Below, piece after piece: positions 17,901 to 25,369 of a stretch of 64,000 bases of DNA (its first letter is position 1; every line of letters starts with the position of its first letter). The notes below the pieces were generated by a model, which was given only the letters and a program-made list of their open reading frames with translations, did not search any database and was not told the origin of the DNA. Source of the stretch: Paenibacillus gorillae (GTDB lineage: Bacteria; Bacillota; Bacilli; Paenibacillales; Paenibacillaceae); assembly GCF_000513275.1 (NCBI RefSeq), contig NZ_CBVJ010000129.1, forward strand, positions 1 to 64,000, in the 5' to 3' direction. A program made the position numbers and the translations under genes.

Positions 17901-20900
17901 GTGCCGTTTATTTTAACCGTGGACCCAGCATTGCTGACATAAGGAGTAACGGCCAGTGTAGACGTTGCAAAGGGAACGCTAACCGAATAGCCTGTCGTCG
18001 CTTCTGCGAATGCGGGACTAAGCGTACCCGAGGATAATGTTATATCACTTAGACCAGCTATAGAAGGATTGGCGCGCATCACGTTTAACCGATACTCGAG
18101 GCTATTGTAGCCGTCAGCCCCCTTAACCGTAACGACGACCGGGTTGGAGCCGGATGACAAATTCATGCCCCCGCCCGCGGTCACAACTGCCAAAGGATCA
18201 ATTGCGGTTCCCGTAATGGTAACGCTGTGCACATCGGCTGCCACACCTACCGTAAAGGATCGCGTTAAATTATCAAATGCAGATACGTTTACAGCAGCAC
18301 CCGTATCCCCCGTAACCGTCAAACCGGTAAGCCACAACGGCAGCGGCGCACTCCGCAAATATGGCGTTGTCGTTGAAGCAATGCTCCAGATGCTGCTGAA
18401 ATCCCAGCCGCTAAAGCTGCTGCTGGATTTCATCTGCGCTGTCGTATATCCTGTCAATCCGGTAGCCGTACCCGAACCCGCTCCCAAGATTTGACCAGTC
18501 GTCGACGGATTCCAATATCCTCTTGTGAAGGTTGAGTTTGACCGAGTACCTACCAGACCGCCAACAGCGCTGCCTCCTTGTATTTTCCCCGCAGCGTATA
18601 AATTCGTATAGGTACCTTGATTGCTTCGGCCGATCAATCCACCCGCCGAAGCCGTATCTGCTTTTACTTCCCCTATAGCAAAGCTATTCGAAATCGTTGA
18701 GCCAATCGCTTCACCGACCAAACCGCCCACCTTGTTTAAACCATGCACATTACCCTCGGTGTAGCTTGTTTCAATCGCTGAATAACTTTGTCCAACTAAC
18801 CCGCCGATTGCATCGCCGCTGCCAATAACTGTTGCAGCAGAGCTGCTAGCCTTTATCGTACCGCTATGCAAGCTTCCGACAAGTCCCCCCACATTACTGT
18901 TGCCGGAAACCGAGCCAGATGTCCGTACGTTTGTAATTGTGTTAGAGTTGTGCAGGCCAGCAAGTATACCCACATCATCCCCCCCAACTACGTTAGCCTG
19001 CACAATATTTAGATCAGACACGCTGCCAAGATAAATATATTGGAACAAGCCGATTACATTTTCGCTAGGCCGATTAATATTGAGACCCTTAATGGCATGT
19101 CCGTTACCCTGCAGAATCCCTTCAAAATAAATGGGTTCCCATCCCTGGCCGCCATTTGCCGTTGCATAAGCAGACAGATCTATATCCGCAATGAGCCGGT
19201 AAACTTTCTGATAATCGTTACGGATTTCATTAAACTGACTCGCATTCCCGATGAGATAAGGAGACGCCTCCGTCCCGTTCCCTCCTGCAAAGCGGTTTCG
19301 ATTAATTGTCAGCGTGTACGTACGGGTCGTTCCATCAGATGCTGTCACTTTGACTGTTACCGTGTTATCTCCCAGATTGAGAGCAGTCCCGCCTATGACG
19401 GTATATACAGCATCAGGATGATTTGGCGTTGCCGTTATCGTCACGGCTGTAGACGAGTTTGGAACGACTATACTGTAATTAAGCGTGCTGCCGCTAAATC
19501 CGGCAATTGGAGCACCGTTAATTCGCAAGTCCGACAAGCTGGCGTCAGAAGACAGATTGGACGAAGTCAATTTATGTATATGGATGACATAAACATTCGG
19601 AGATCTTACTCCCTTAGAATCTTTTATAGTGATTGTCGCCGTATTGGTTCCAGTAGTAAGTCCATTCACTCCAGAGACCTCTACAACTGCTCCGGCATTC
19701 GCAACAACCGGCACAGCTGTCAACGAAGTTACACTGCTGGTGACGCTCAAATCATATTGGTTGATAAAAGACTGCCAAGCAGGTGCGATATTGCCAGCCG
19801 TACCGGCGTTTGGTGTTAAAGTTAAATTATTAAGCCAAAGTGGAGCATTGCCGCGCAAATAGGGATAGCTCTTGCCCTCAGCAATTGCCCACTTGCTGCT
19901 GAAGTCGAAGCCACCATAGTTCGAGGCTTTGAGCAGGTTACTTCCTGAAATACCAGTAATACTGCTCGCGCTAAAACCAAAAGCCTGCTCATAGGCATCA
20001 GAGTTCCAATACAACTGACTAGATGTCCAATTGTAGGTGTACCCGGCAAATCCGCCTACGTTAGTATTGCCCGTTACGGTGCCCGCAGAATAGGATTGGC
20101 TGATACTCGATTCATAGATATGGCCGGCAAATCCGCCAACCGTCTTGTCTCCGCTAACCTTGCCAAGCGCGTAGCTGTCCCGAATGACACTTCCAGCATA
20201 TGCTGTTCCAACGAGTCCGCCTGTTTCGTTAGCCCCGGCAACATTTCCCGAGGCATAACTGCGTTCCACTCTTCCCATGAACAGAAGCCCAATAAGCCCG
20301 CCTACATAAGTGTCTAGTCCCTCGACATTTCCTTCCGCATAACTGTCCGCAACAGCTATGGTCGTGTTGGCCGAATTTGAACTAGCTCCAATTAACCCGC
20401 CTACATGGCTGCTAGTGCCTTTAACAGAAACGGAAGCTCCAGTTCCTTGCACCTGTGAATCCTGAATTCCCCCGATCAAGCCTCCAACCTGCGATCCACC
20501 CTCTACTTGTCCGGAGACATGTACATCTTCAACAGTGCCCATATACATATCACCGCTCAAAATACCGGTATGGTCGTTGCCTGTAACTTCGGCTTGTACA
20601 ATGCTCAAACGATTGATTTTACCCCAGATAGACTGGAATAAACCGATATTATTCTCATCCCCCCGGTGAATAGACAAGCCAGTAATCCGATAACCGTCCC
20701 CATCCAGTTGACCTGAAAAGTAACCTTCAATCGGCCTCCAGCCCTTCCCTCCATCTAATGAAGCATACGATGATAAATCAATGTCCTGAGTCAGCCTATA
20801 AGAAGCATTAATATCATTTCGGATCTCGTTGAATTGGCTGGCATTTTCGATTAGATACGGAGAGCCAGGTGAACCATCGCCACCTGCAAAGCCCGGAGCT

Positions 20901-20986
20901 GCCTGAGCGGGATGCAACGGGACAGATGCTAGGAGCATCATTCCTATTAACTGAATAAGCAAAACGCGATATATTGAAAACCTCAT
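14972..20986 (-). CDS. Giant SLH-anchored surface protein with GLUG and cadherin-like repeats
   Basis: 2004 residues. A signal peptide ends near PAQAAPG. Two blocks of GLUG-type repeats (GGLIG, GGLVG, GGFAG motifs; about 60-370 and 590-870) are each followed by cadherin-like beta-sandwich modules with YTLTVTRA-like ends. Then come tandem 94-residue modules (FAGLTPAVVGTISGN...VPYGTD), a Gly-rich linker, a ZU5-like segment (IPSGVFEQDATLQVRK) and three SLH domains (ITRAEFAVLL, LITRAEMAVML, ASRAEAIVVLL). It should be exported and bound to pyruvylated wall polymer by its C-terminus. The repeats suggest adhesion or surface display. A GGAGG box precedes the ATG. Confidence 0.93.
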   Translation of the reverse strand: MRFSIYRVLLIQLIGMMLLASVPLHPAQAAPGFAGGDGSPGSPYLIENASQFNEIRNDINASYRLTQDIDLSSYASLDGGKGWRPIEGYFSGQLDGDGYRITGLSIHRGDENNIGLFQSIWGKINRLSIVQAEVTGNDHTGILSGDMYMGTVEDVHVSGQVEGGSQVGGLIGGIQDSQVQGTGASVSVKGTSSHVGGLIGASSNSANTTIAVADSYAEGNVEGLDTYVGGLIGLLFMGRVERSYASGNVAGANETGGLVGTAYAGSVIRDSYALGKVSGDKTVGGFAGHIYESSISQSYSAGTVTGNTNVGGFAGYTYNWTSSQLYWNSDAYEQAFGFSASSITGISGSNLLKASNYGGFDFSSKWAIAEGKSYPYLRGNAPLWLNNLTLTPNAGTAGNIAPAWQSFINQYDLSVTSSVTSLTAVPVVANAGAVVEVSGVNGLTTGTNTATITIKDSKGVRSPNVYVIHIHKLTSSNLSSDASLSDLRINGAPIAGFSGSTLNYSIVVPNSSTAVTITATPNHPDAVYTVIGGTALNLGDNTVTVKVTASDGTTRTYTLTINRNRFAGGNGTEASPYLIGNASQFNEIRNDYQKVYRLIADIDLSAYATANGGQGWEPIYFEGILQGNGHAIKGLNINRPSENVIGLFQYIYLGSVSDLNIVQANVVGGDDVGILAGLHNSNTITNVRTSGSVSGNSNVGGLVGSLHSGTIKASSSAATVIGSGDAIGGLVGQSYSAIETSYTEGNVHGLNKVGGLVGEAIGSTISNSFAIGEVKADTASAGGLIGRSNQGTYTNLYAAGKIQGGSAVGGLVGTRSNSTFTRGYWNPSTTGQILGAGSGTATGLTGYTTAQMKSSSSFSGWDFSSIWSIASTTTPYLRSAPLPLWLTGLTVTGDTGAAVNVSAFDNLTRSFTVGVAADVHSVTITGTAIDPLAVVTAGGGMNLSSGSNPVVVTVKGADGYNSLEYRLNVMRANPSIAGLSDITLSSGTLSPAFAEATTGYSVSVPFATSTLAVTPYVSNAGSTVKINGTAAVSGQPSGNIALTAGTSTVITIEVTSQDGTNTKSYTLTVTRAAGSANANLSALTTTGGALSPTFSAATTSYTAAGVSNTTTSVTVRPTTADSSATLAVSVNGGTAVSVTSGQNSSALALNVGANTIEITVTAQDGTIKRYSISVTRAASTVTTLSGLTVSSGALSPGFTSTRTTYTATAASSYSSVTVKPTATFAGATITVSVNGSDPVVVASGTDSVALPLNAGVNTIEIKVLAQDAVSSRTYTITLTRSASTASDLTSFSFEGLSPAVIGTINGTNVSLTVPYGTNVGQLAATFANSAASTVTVGGVTQTSGVTTNNFTAPVLYKVTAENGTTTKTYTVTVTVAASTEKELMSFSFAGLTPAVTGTISGNNITLTVPYGTDVSTLVSTFSSSAGSTVKVGTVAQVSGVTANDYTSPVVYTVTAQDGSTQDYTVTVMVASNMEKELTSFSFAGLTPAVVGTISGNDVTLTVPYGTDVSALVSTFSSSAGSTVKVGTVAQTSGVTANDYTSPVVYTVTAQDGSTQDYTVTVAIASNTEKELTSFSFGGLTPVVVGTISGNNVTLTVPYGTDISALVSTYSSSAGSTVKVGNVTQVSGVTANDFASPVIYTVTAQDGSIKSYTVSVTIADNPSPGGGNGGNGGSGGTGGGGGTDTGPKDYDEIIIKAGQSGSFKRAGEISLSIPSGVFEQDATLQVRKITDTSKLVNHDERLVGPVYEVLKKSSGMIMKKMLITLQFDPALIKENEKPAIFYYDEVNKKWIELGGTVEGNSVTVETNQFAKFAVLPVRKNSDGGTTSPQFTDIEGHWAAAAIIQAASIGITSGYADGTFRPNAPITRAEFAVLLIKALQIQGEGSELRFTDNKAIGNWAKHYIALAVKEGIINGYSDGTFRPHGLITRAEMAVMLANTQHTKPEATVTTTFADDTDIPAWSKGAIKEIAEQGIVQGRGGNRYVPMATASRAEAIVVLLKLIQNAE
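15990..17130 (-). repeat. Tandem 282-bp coding repeats in the surface-protein gene
   Basis: Four to five units of 282-285 bp, visible from recurring GAACGACGTCAACTC-like anchors at about 16265, 16547, 16829 and 17114. The units near 16265-16829 are nearly identical in DNA, while the one at 17114 has diverged, which suggests recent duplication or gene conversion. The region is open to unit-number change by recombination. Confidence 0.85.
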
Positions 20987-21035
20987 TTTAATAAACCTCC
21001 ATCTGCACTTGATAGTTGATACAATAGATGGTTCA

Positions 21036-21053
21036 GGTAAAATGACGGTAAAA
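21036..21053 (-). promoter_or_regulatory. TTTACC direct-repeat box before the surface-protein gene
   Basis: On the minus strand TTTACCGTCATTTTACC gives two TTTACC hexamers with an 11-base period, about 50 bases before the start codon and 9 bases before a possible -10 TATTGT. The same 17-mer occurs at 21386-21403. The geometry resembles response-regulator sites such as PhoP boxes, but the regulator is not known. Confidence 0.6.
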
Positions 21054-21073
21054 TTCCGGCAAAAAATGAATTG

Positions 21074-21111
21074 AAAAAAGCGGCATCCCTTGTTATGAAA
21101 GGGATACCGCT
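21074..21111 (-). terminator. Terminator after the small HD-GYP-like gene
   Basis: A 13-bp stem with one mismatch (AGCGGTATCCCTT arm); on the minus strand it is followed by TTTTTTC. It separates the 54-residue gene from the surface-protein promoter. Confidence 0.85.
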
Positions 21112-21153
21112 CGCTCTTGCTAATATCGCTATTACACCGCCCTGACTATCTAT

Positions 21154-21318
21154 CTATTCTACCTTTATAGTATGTACTCCGAATTTCCTGATTTTCTCCA
21201 GCAGCTCTCTCGTTAATTTCACGCCAGCCGGGAGCAGGACCATGCCCGCAGGCGTTATTACCTTCGCAGCCAGAACGCTGCCTGGAAAAACCTCTCTTAG
21301 GGATACTGTTTTCGCCAT
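21154..21318 (-). CDS. 54-residue protein like the N-terminal module of HD-GYP proteins
   Basis: A short gene with ATG at 21318, after AAAGGT. The product reads REVFPGSVLAAKVITPAG then MVLLPAGVKLTRELLEKIRK and ends GVHTIKVE. This follows the small beta-alpha module found before HD-GYP phosphodiesterase domains (pattern: PGMVLAKDV..GxLLLPAGxxLT..xIxxLxxxGI..VxV), here without any catalytic domain. Codon pattern, start signal and terminator all support a real gene. It shares its upstream direct-repeat box with the adjacent surface-protein gene. The function is unknown; a regulatory or protein-binding role is possible. Confidence 0.7.
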   Translation of the reverse strand: MAKTVSLREVFPGSVLAAKVITPAGMVLLPAGVKLTRELLEKIRKFGVHTIKVE

Positions 21319-21385
21319 TCATAATCTACCTTTCGTTAAAAAATTTCGTTCTCGCGGAACGCATAAGGTACATGATAAGAATGGG

Positions 21386-21403
21386 AGGTAAAATGACGGT
21401 AAA
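21386..21403 (-). promoter_or_regulatory. Second TTTACC direct-repeat box
   Basis: The same TTTACCGTCATTTTACC sequence as at 21036-21053, here about 68 bases before the 54-residue gene and again 9 bases before an A+T-rich hexamer (TATCAT). Matching spacing to both genes suggests a common activator. Confidence 0.6.
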
Positions 21404-21417
21404 CTGCAAAATAAAAG

Positions 21418-21885
21418 TTATGAATGCTGATCAATAAGCCGTTCTAAAAACTCTGCAAACGTCGAAGCATAGATGTCGATCATATCATTCATAAGATCGT
21501 AACACATAATCGGAAACTCGCCCTGCTCATTTCTGGATGAGGTATCGAAGAAATAAAGCTCGTCACTGTCTGGAACGAACAAATCTACTCTATTGGGAAA
21601 CCGGCTCACCCACCAGTCCTCCGCTAAATTCAGCCGATGTATATAAAGAATGTCACTATCGTCATACTCTCTATGCTCCGGTGAGCAGACGGCTAGAATT
21701 TCCCCTCCATTCAACCTGGCATTGCCGTAATGCGCCAGCCACCAGCGGTAAGACGGAGGCAGGCTGAACCCGAGTTCCTCTTCCACTTGGACAATCCAGC
21801 TCTCTTCAGCGCCATGGTTGGGAAACCATTTTAAAGCTGAAGTTGCCTTTAATTTTTCTGAAAGACGCTCGTACATAGATTTCAT
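21418..21885 (-). CDS. SUKH/SMI1-KNR4 family protein
   Basis: 155 residues with the SUKH pattern: VEEELGFSLPPSYRWWLAHYGNARLNGGEI near the N-terminus, followed by a Trp-rich centre, VPDSDELYFFDTS and a C-terminal STFAEFLERLI helix. Many SUKH proteins are immunity proteins against contact-dependent or nuclease toxins; others are stand-alone. No toxin gene is adjacent. A second SUKH protein lies at 38365-38856. Confidence 0.85.
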   Translation of the reverse strand: MKSMYERLSEKLKATSALKWFPNHGAEESWIVQVEEELGFSLPPSYRWWLAHYGNARLNGGEILAVCSPEHREYDDSDILYIHRLNLAEDWWVSRFPNRVDLFVPDSDELYFFDTSSRNEQGEFPIMCYDLMNDMIDIYASTFAEFLERLIDQHS

Positions 21886-22022
21886 CCTATCTAGCTGTAT
21901 CCGTTCAAAATCACCAGATACCTTCCTTTTTTTCCATTATATCATTCAAAAAGATGACTGTGATGATTCTATTATCACTGCATATTTGTAGGCTGTACGA
22001 TCTAATTCACGAATTGCTGCAG

Positions 22023-22062
22023 TAAAAAAAGGCCTTTCCTTTATGCGGAAAAACCCTTCATT
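22023..22062 (-). terminator. Imperfect terminator after the 22 kb gene
   Basis: Read on the minus strand, AAGGGTTTTTCC pairs imperfectly with GGAAAGGCCTT and is followed by TTTTTTTAC. Confidence 0.55.
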
Positions 22063-22092
22063 GAACTAAAAATACTTTTCAGTTATGTTCAT

Positions 22093-22557
22093 TTAATATT
22101 GCCCTTTAATAACGAAAAACGAGCCCCGGATCGTTCCAGCAAGCTTAGATTTCTGCCTTGCAAATTTGAACTTCTCCGCTAACTCCTGAGGTACTTCCAT
22201 TCCCTCAGAAAGCTTGAAACCTACAGCCCGCTTCTTAGGGTCATCTATCGTATACATCACATTGATGCTAAGACCATCTTCATAAAAAACGTAGGCAATC
22301 TGAATATTTTCCACTTGAAAACGCGATGTTTCGAGCGGCTTGGCAGCAAATACAATATCACGTTCTTCTTTCAAAATCCGGTTCACATAGTCCAAAGTTT
22401 CCTGACTTTCGCTGGCAGGAACAACCGTAAATTCATGCTTGTACTTGTTCATAAAGTAACGGGCTTCATTCGCACGTAAACCAGCAAGTGCTTCTGCTAC
22501 AGGCGAAGATTCTAAACCTATTGTAGATACATTTTTGAAATCAACGATGTCTGACAT
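22093..22557 (-). CDS. Uncharacterised protein, paralogue of the 62 kb gene
   Basis: About 154 residues, with no family I can name. There is no signal peptide or TM segment. It starts MSDIVDFKNVSTIGLESSPV and has a conserved block GLRANEARYFMNKYKHEF. The gene at 62006-62470 encodes a protein nearly identical over its whole length (shared FKLSEGMEVP, KFARQKSKLAGTIRGSFFVI). It starts near AAGGAAAG; the inner ATG is chosen by analogy with the paralogue. It stands alone here, whereas the paralogue lies in an operon with GyrI-like and DoxX proteins. Confidence 0.75.
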   Translation of the reverse strand: MSDIVDFKNVSTIGLESSPVAEALAGLRANEARYFMNKYKHEFTVVPASESQETLDYVNRILKEERDIVFAAKPLETSRFQVENIQIAYVFYEDGLSINVMYTIDDPKKRAVGFKLSEGMEVPQELAEKFKFARQKSKLAGTIRGSFFVIKGQY

Positions 22558-22688
22558 GTTCATTCTTCCTTTCCTTTAATTATCCTAGAAACAAGTCCTT
22601 ATATTCTATCTAGTTGTTAACCTAATCTATAAAGATTAAACACTCACCTGAAAGAATCCTGCCCTAATAGGTTCCGTGCAATATAAAT

Positions 22689-22713
22689 AACAGGGCCTCA
22701 ATAAGACCCTGTT
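22689..22713 (-). terminator. Terminator after the sigma-partner gene
   Basis: A stem AACAGGGTCT/AGGCCCTGTT with a 4-base loop, followed on the minus strand by an AT-rich tract. It lies 31 bases past the stop of the gene ending at 22744. Confidence 0.65.
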
Positions 22714-22743
22714 TTACACATTTTTTATTCAAGTACGCCCGGC

Positions 22744-24048
22744 TTATAGCTTGTAATACGAAGTGTTAATTCGCGTTTCCACATACGTTTTTGTTTCTGG
22801 CTCCGGTTCTGACCTTGTTTCTGGTTGTGGCTCTTGCTCTAGGTCAACTGGTTGGACCTGTTCGCGAATAATAAGATCACTGTCGTAATTCTCAATTTTT
22901 TTGAGCAGCACTTTTTGCTGGTTAAGGCCTAGAGTTAAAGAACTGTTTTTCAAAATAATTCCGTGAAGTTTGTCTGCCAGTAATTGAACCGGAGTGTCTG
23001 CAGCGAGTTCGACATCCGCTTCTTCCAAGTATAATGTTGCTCCTCCTGCCAATCCCTCCAGCATCTCGCTGTTCAGGAGCATTTCCGATCCGGTATGCTC
23101 GATCCATTCCCCTTGATAGACCGTAACATCCCCATATTGCTGACACTTAGCAAAGAAATCATCGGCGAGGCTGTCTGCCACAGTGACCCTTCCGGTTACT
23201 TGCAATTGTTCGACAGCTGCAAGCGTGTCGGCTGCGTCAGCATCAATTTGCAGATCACCGTCAACATAAATACGGGTGCCAAACCTGCGAACAGAAAGCC
23301 GATCGAGCTTTCCTCCACGCATAATTTTAAAATTGGATGGGATAATGGTCATACCTACATAGCCTTCCACGAAAGGCAGCAGCTGCTCCGCATTGTCCTC
23401 ACTCACCGTTACCCAACTGGTATTAAATCGGATGTTCTTGCTTTTCAGCAATTCAAAGTCCAGCGGCTCGGTAGCAATAATTCCAATTTCTTTAAATGTC
23501 CCGATCAAGCCATTACCTAGTTTATTCTTTTTGGAAGGGATGCCTTGAACACTGTATATCGATCCCTGTGGAGCCGCTTTCAGTAATACATCGGTAAGCT
23601 CGAGCGCCTGAAACATAAGAATAGCACGGTCTGGATAGGAGAGCATGACGCCATTAACCATAAAATTCGATGTATCTAAACTTTTCGGATGAAATACAAA
23701 ACCGTTCACGAAGATATACTTGAATTGATCGAGCGTTTTTTTATCACTGTCCTCGATAATTAGTCCGCCATTGGCAATAACAATTGTCGGGTCCTTTGGA
23801 GCTGTTACTTGGGAGTTCAATACCTTTAACCCATTGAATGTCGTAACCTTCACATTCTCGTCGTCTCCGACATCGATCAGCTGCTCCGTGTTCACCCCAA
23901 AAGTTCCTCTGGCAAGAAGCTGCCTTGACTTAGAAGTTGTCAAACAGATTGAGCAGTTCACTTTGATCTCATCATATGCATCGATTGATTCCGCTGTTGT
24001 AGAGATCATGTCGAAAATTGAAGTATTCACCCGCAAATGTTTTTCCAT
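22744..24048 (-). CDS. Uncharacterised 434-residue protein coupled to an ECF sigma factor
   Basis: I do not recognise the family. The sequence has no TM helix, so it is not a classical membrane anti-sigma factor. It contains repeated short beta-like strands around NG/DG turns (VNGFVFHP, MVNGVMLSYP, VDGDLQIDA, VTGRVTVADS), suggesting a beta-helix or bactofilin-like stack, and ends in a Pro/Glu-rich tail (about 405-425) and a short NTSYYKL end. Its ATG overlaps the sigma-factor stop in TGATG and has AGGAGG 8 bases upstream, so the two are translated together. Confidence 0.75.
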   Translation of the reverse strand: MEKHLRVNTSIFDMISTTAESIDAYDEIKVNCSICLTTSKSRQLLARGTFGVNTEQLIDVGDDENVKVTTFNGLKVLNSQVTAPKDPTIVIANGGLIIEDSDKKTLDQFKYIFVNGFVFHPKSLDTSNFMVNGVMLSYPDRAILMFQALELTDVLLKAAPQGSIYSVQGIPSKKNKLGNGLIGTFKEIGIIATEPLDFELLKSKNIRFNTSWVTVSEDNAEQLLPFVEGYVGMTIIPSNFKIMRGGKLDRLSVRRFGTRIYVDGDLQIDADAADTLAAVEQLQVTGRVTVADSLADDFFAKCQQYGDVTVYQGEWIEHTGSEMLLNSEMLEGLAGGATLYLEEADVELAADTPVQLLADKLHGIILKNSSLTLGLNQQKVLLKKIENYDSDLIIREQVQPVDLEQEPQPETRSEPEPETKTYVETRINTSYYKL

Positions 24049-24521
24049 CACATTGTTCCTCCTGAATGAGAATTCCAATAGTTTTGCAAAAGCTTACGTG
24101 CCTTGCGCAGGTGAGTTCGCACAGTTGCTGGTGAGAGGCCCAGTTGCTGTCCGATTTGTGTACTATCCATGTCTGAAAAATAACGCATCACGAAGATATC
24201 CTGTAATTCATCGGGAAGAAGTCCAATAACCTGTGAAACGGCCACACCTGACAAATCATCTTCAACCTGATCGGGAATCAACTGAACTCGCGAATTCAGC
24301 CTTTTCCTGCGTGCCTGATCAATGACAATTCGTTTGGCTGTCGTATAGAGCCATAAACGGCACTGCTGATTCGTCATCCCGTCCAACAGCACCTGATTCT
24401 TCAGCGCACGCAGAAACACCTCCGAAGTGATGTCTTCAGCATCTGAAGAATTACGGGCTGTTTTGCGCAGATAGCCGTTTAATTCTCCTCCGTATTCCTC
24501 CCACAGCTTGGAAATGTTCAT
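24048..24521 (-). CDS. RNA polymerase ECF-type sigma factor
   Basis: 157 residues. Region 2 (YLRKTARNSSDAEDITSEVFLRAL, then WLYTTAKRIVIDQARRKR) and region 4 (LPDELQDIFVMRYFSDMDSTQIGQQLGLSPATVRTHLRKARKLL) are both intact. No anti-sigma gene follows; the coupled downstream gene encodes a large soluble protein instead, which may be its partner or target. A ribosome binding site (GAAAGGGTG) precedes the ATG. Confidence 0.88.
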   Translation of the reverse strand: MNISKLWEEYGGELNGYLRKTARNSSDAEDITSEVFLRALKNQVLLDGMTNQQCRLWLYTTAKRIVIDQARRKRLNSRVQLIPDQVEDDLSGVAVSQVIGLLPDELQDIFVMRYFSDMDSTQIGQQLGLSPATVRTHLRKARKLLQNYWNSHSGGTM

Positions 24522-24664
24522 TCTTTCACCCTTTCGCGCCTCTCATTATTAGAAACGAATGAGGTGATCGAAGTGTTTTATTGATTTGGAAAAATTTATA
24601 CACATGTACAATACCTACAGTGGGCTGCCCGCTTATCGGAACAAAGTGACTAAGATATAGAGCA

Positions 24665-24720
24665 TAAAAAAAGATGTAACATCTGAGAACAACCTTTTGA
24701 GTTTCTCTCATTGCTACATC
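24665..24720 (-). terminator. Terminator after the glycosyltransferase relic
   Basis: Read on the minus strand, a long imperfect stem with GATGTA/TACATC ends and a TGAGAGAA/TTCTCAG middle is followed by TTTTTTTA. Confidence 0.75.
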
Positions 24721-24743
24721 ATTAATAATTACCCTGAAGAAAT

Positions 24744-25369
24744 TTATCGGTGCAGAAAATAATATGTAGTAACACTTAGCCCTACTATCATCATTATAAT
24801 CAACAGAGCAAGTGAATAACTCACAGATGGGGATATGTAAGAGGAGACATTCAGCCAATGCTTGAATAGTCTTGCAACCGTATCGTTAGATCTGCCGTGT
24901 TTCCTTGGGTTATGTACAGTTAGTACATTTGTTGTATTCGCCGTACTTTGTAAGATTAGCCCATGTATCACAGGATCAGACGATTGATCCTCTGTAATCT
25001 TCGTCACGATTTCTCTTCTCATAATTAGGAAGTTGCTGAATGAGACTCTCTGTTTTGTACTAACCATCCTTTTACCAATAACAACATCGTAGCCCTCATT
25101 AATTTTGTTGATTAGTTTTGTGACTTCACTAGGCGGATTTTGCATATCATCATCCATAAGAACGACAAGGTTGCCCCGACTATTCCTGAGCCCGGTCATT
25201 AATGCGCGATGCTGGCCGCCATTCGTCTCGTGATGAATGACTATAATATTCGCAGCATAACGCTTTCCTAAATTTTCGCACACCTGACGACTGTTATCCT
25301 TACTGTAATCATTGACTAAGATGATTTCCCTAATTGGACATGTTCCACTTCCGATCCATTTCCCATGTG
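24744..25369 (-). pseudogene. N-terminally truncated family 2 glycosyltransferase
   Basis: The reading frame encodes REIILVNDYSKDNS, then a GT2 core with LVVLMDDDMQNPP (DxD-type motif) and two C-terminal TM helices, as in dolichol-phosphate mannosyltransferase-like or polyisoprenyl glycosyltransferases. The usual first strand (SVVIPVYNEE) is absent: upstream of EIILVND the frame runs without a start codon into the end of the preceding gene and meets a stop. A GTG inside the domain could start a 179-residue fragment, but that would lack the nucleotide-binding N-terminus. I read it as a remnant joined by deletion to the acetyltransferase gene. Confidence 0.75.

Noticed and set aside
22093..22557. 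Possible phage-tail protein
   Set aside because: I could not support this from motifs; no other phage gene is near either copy.
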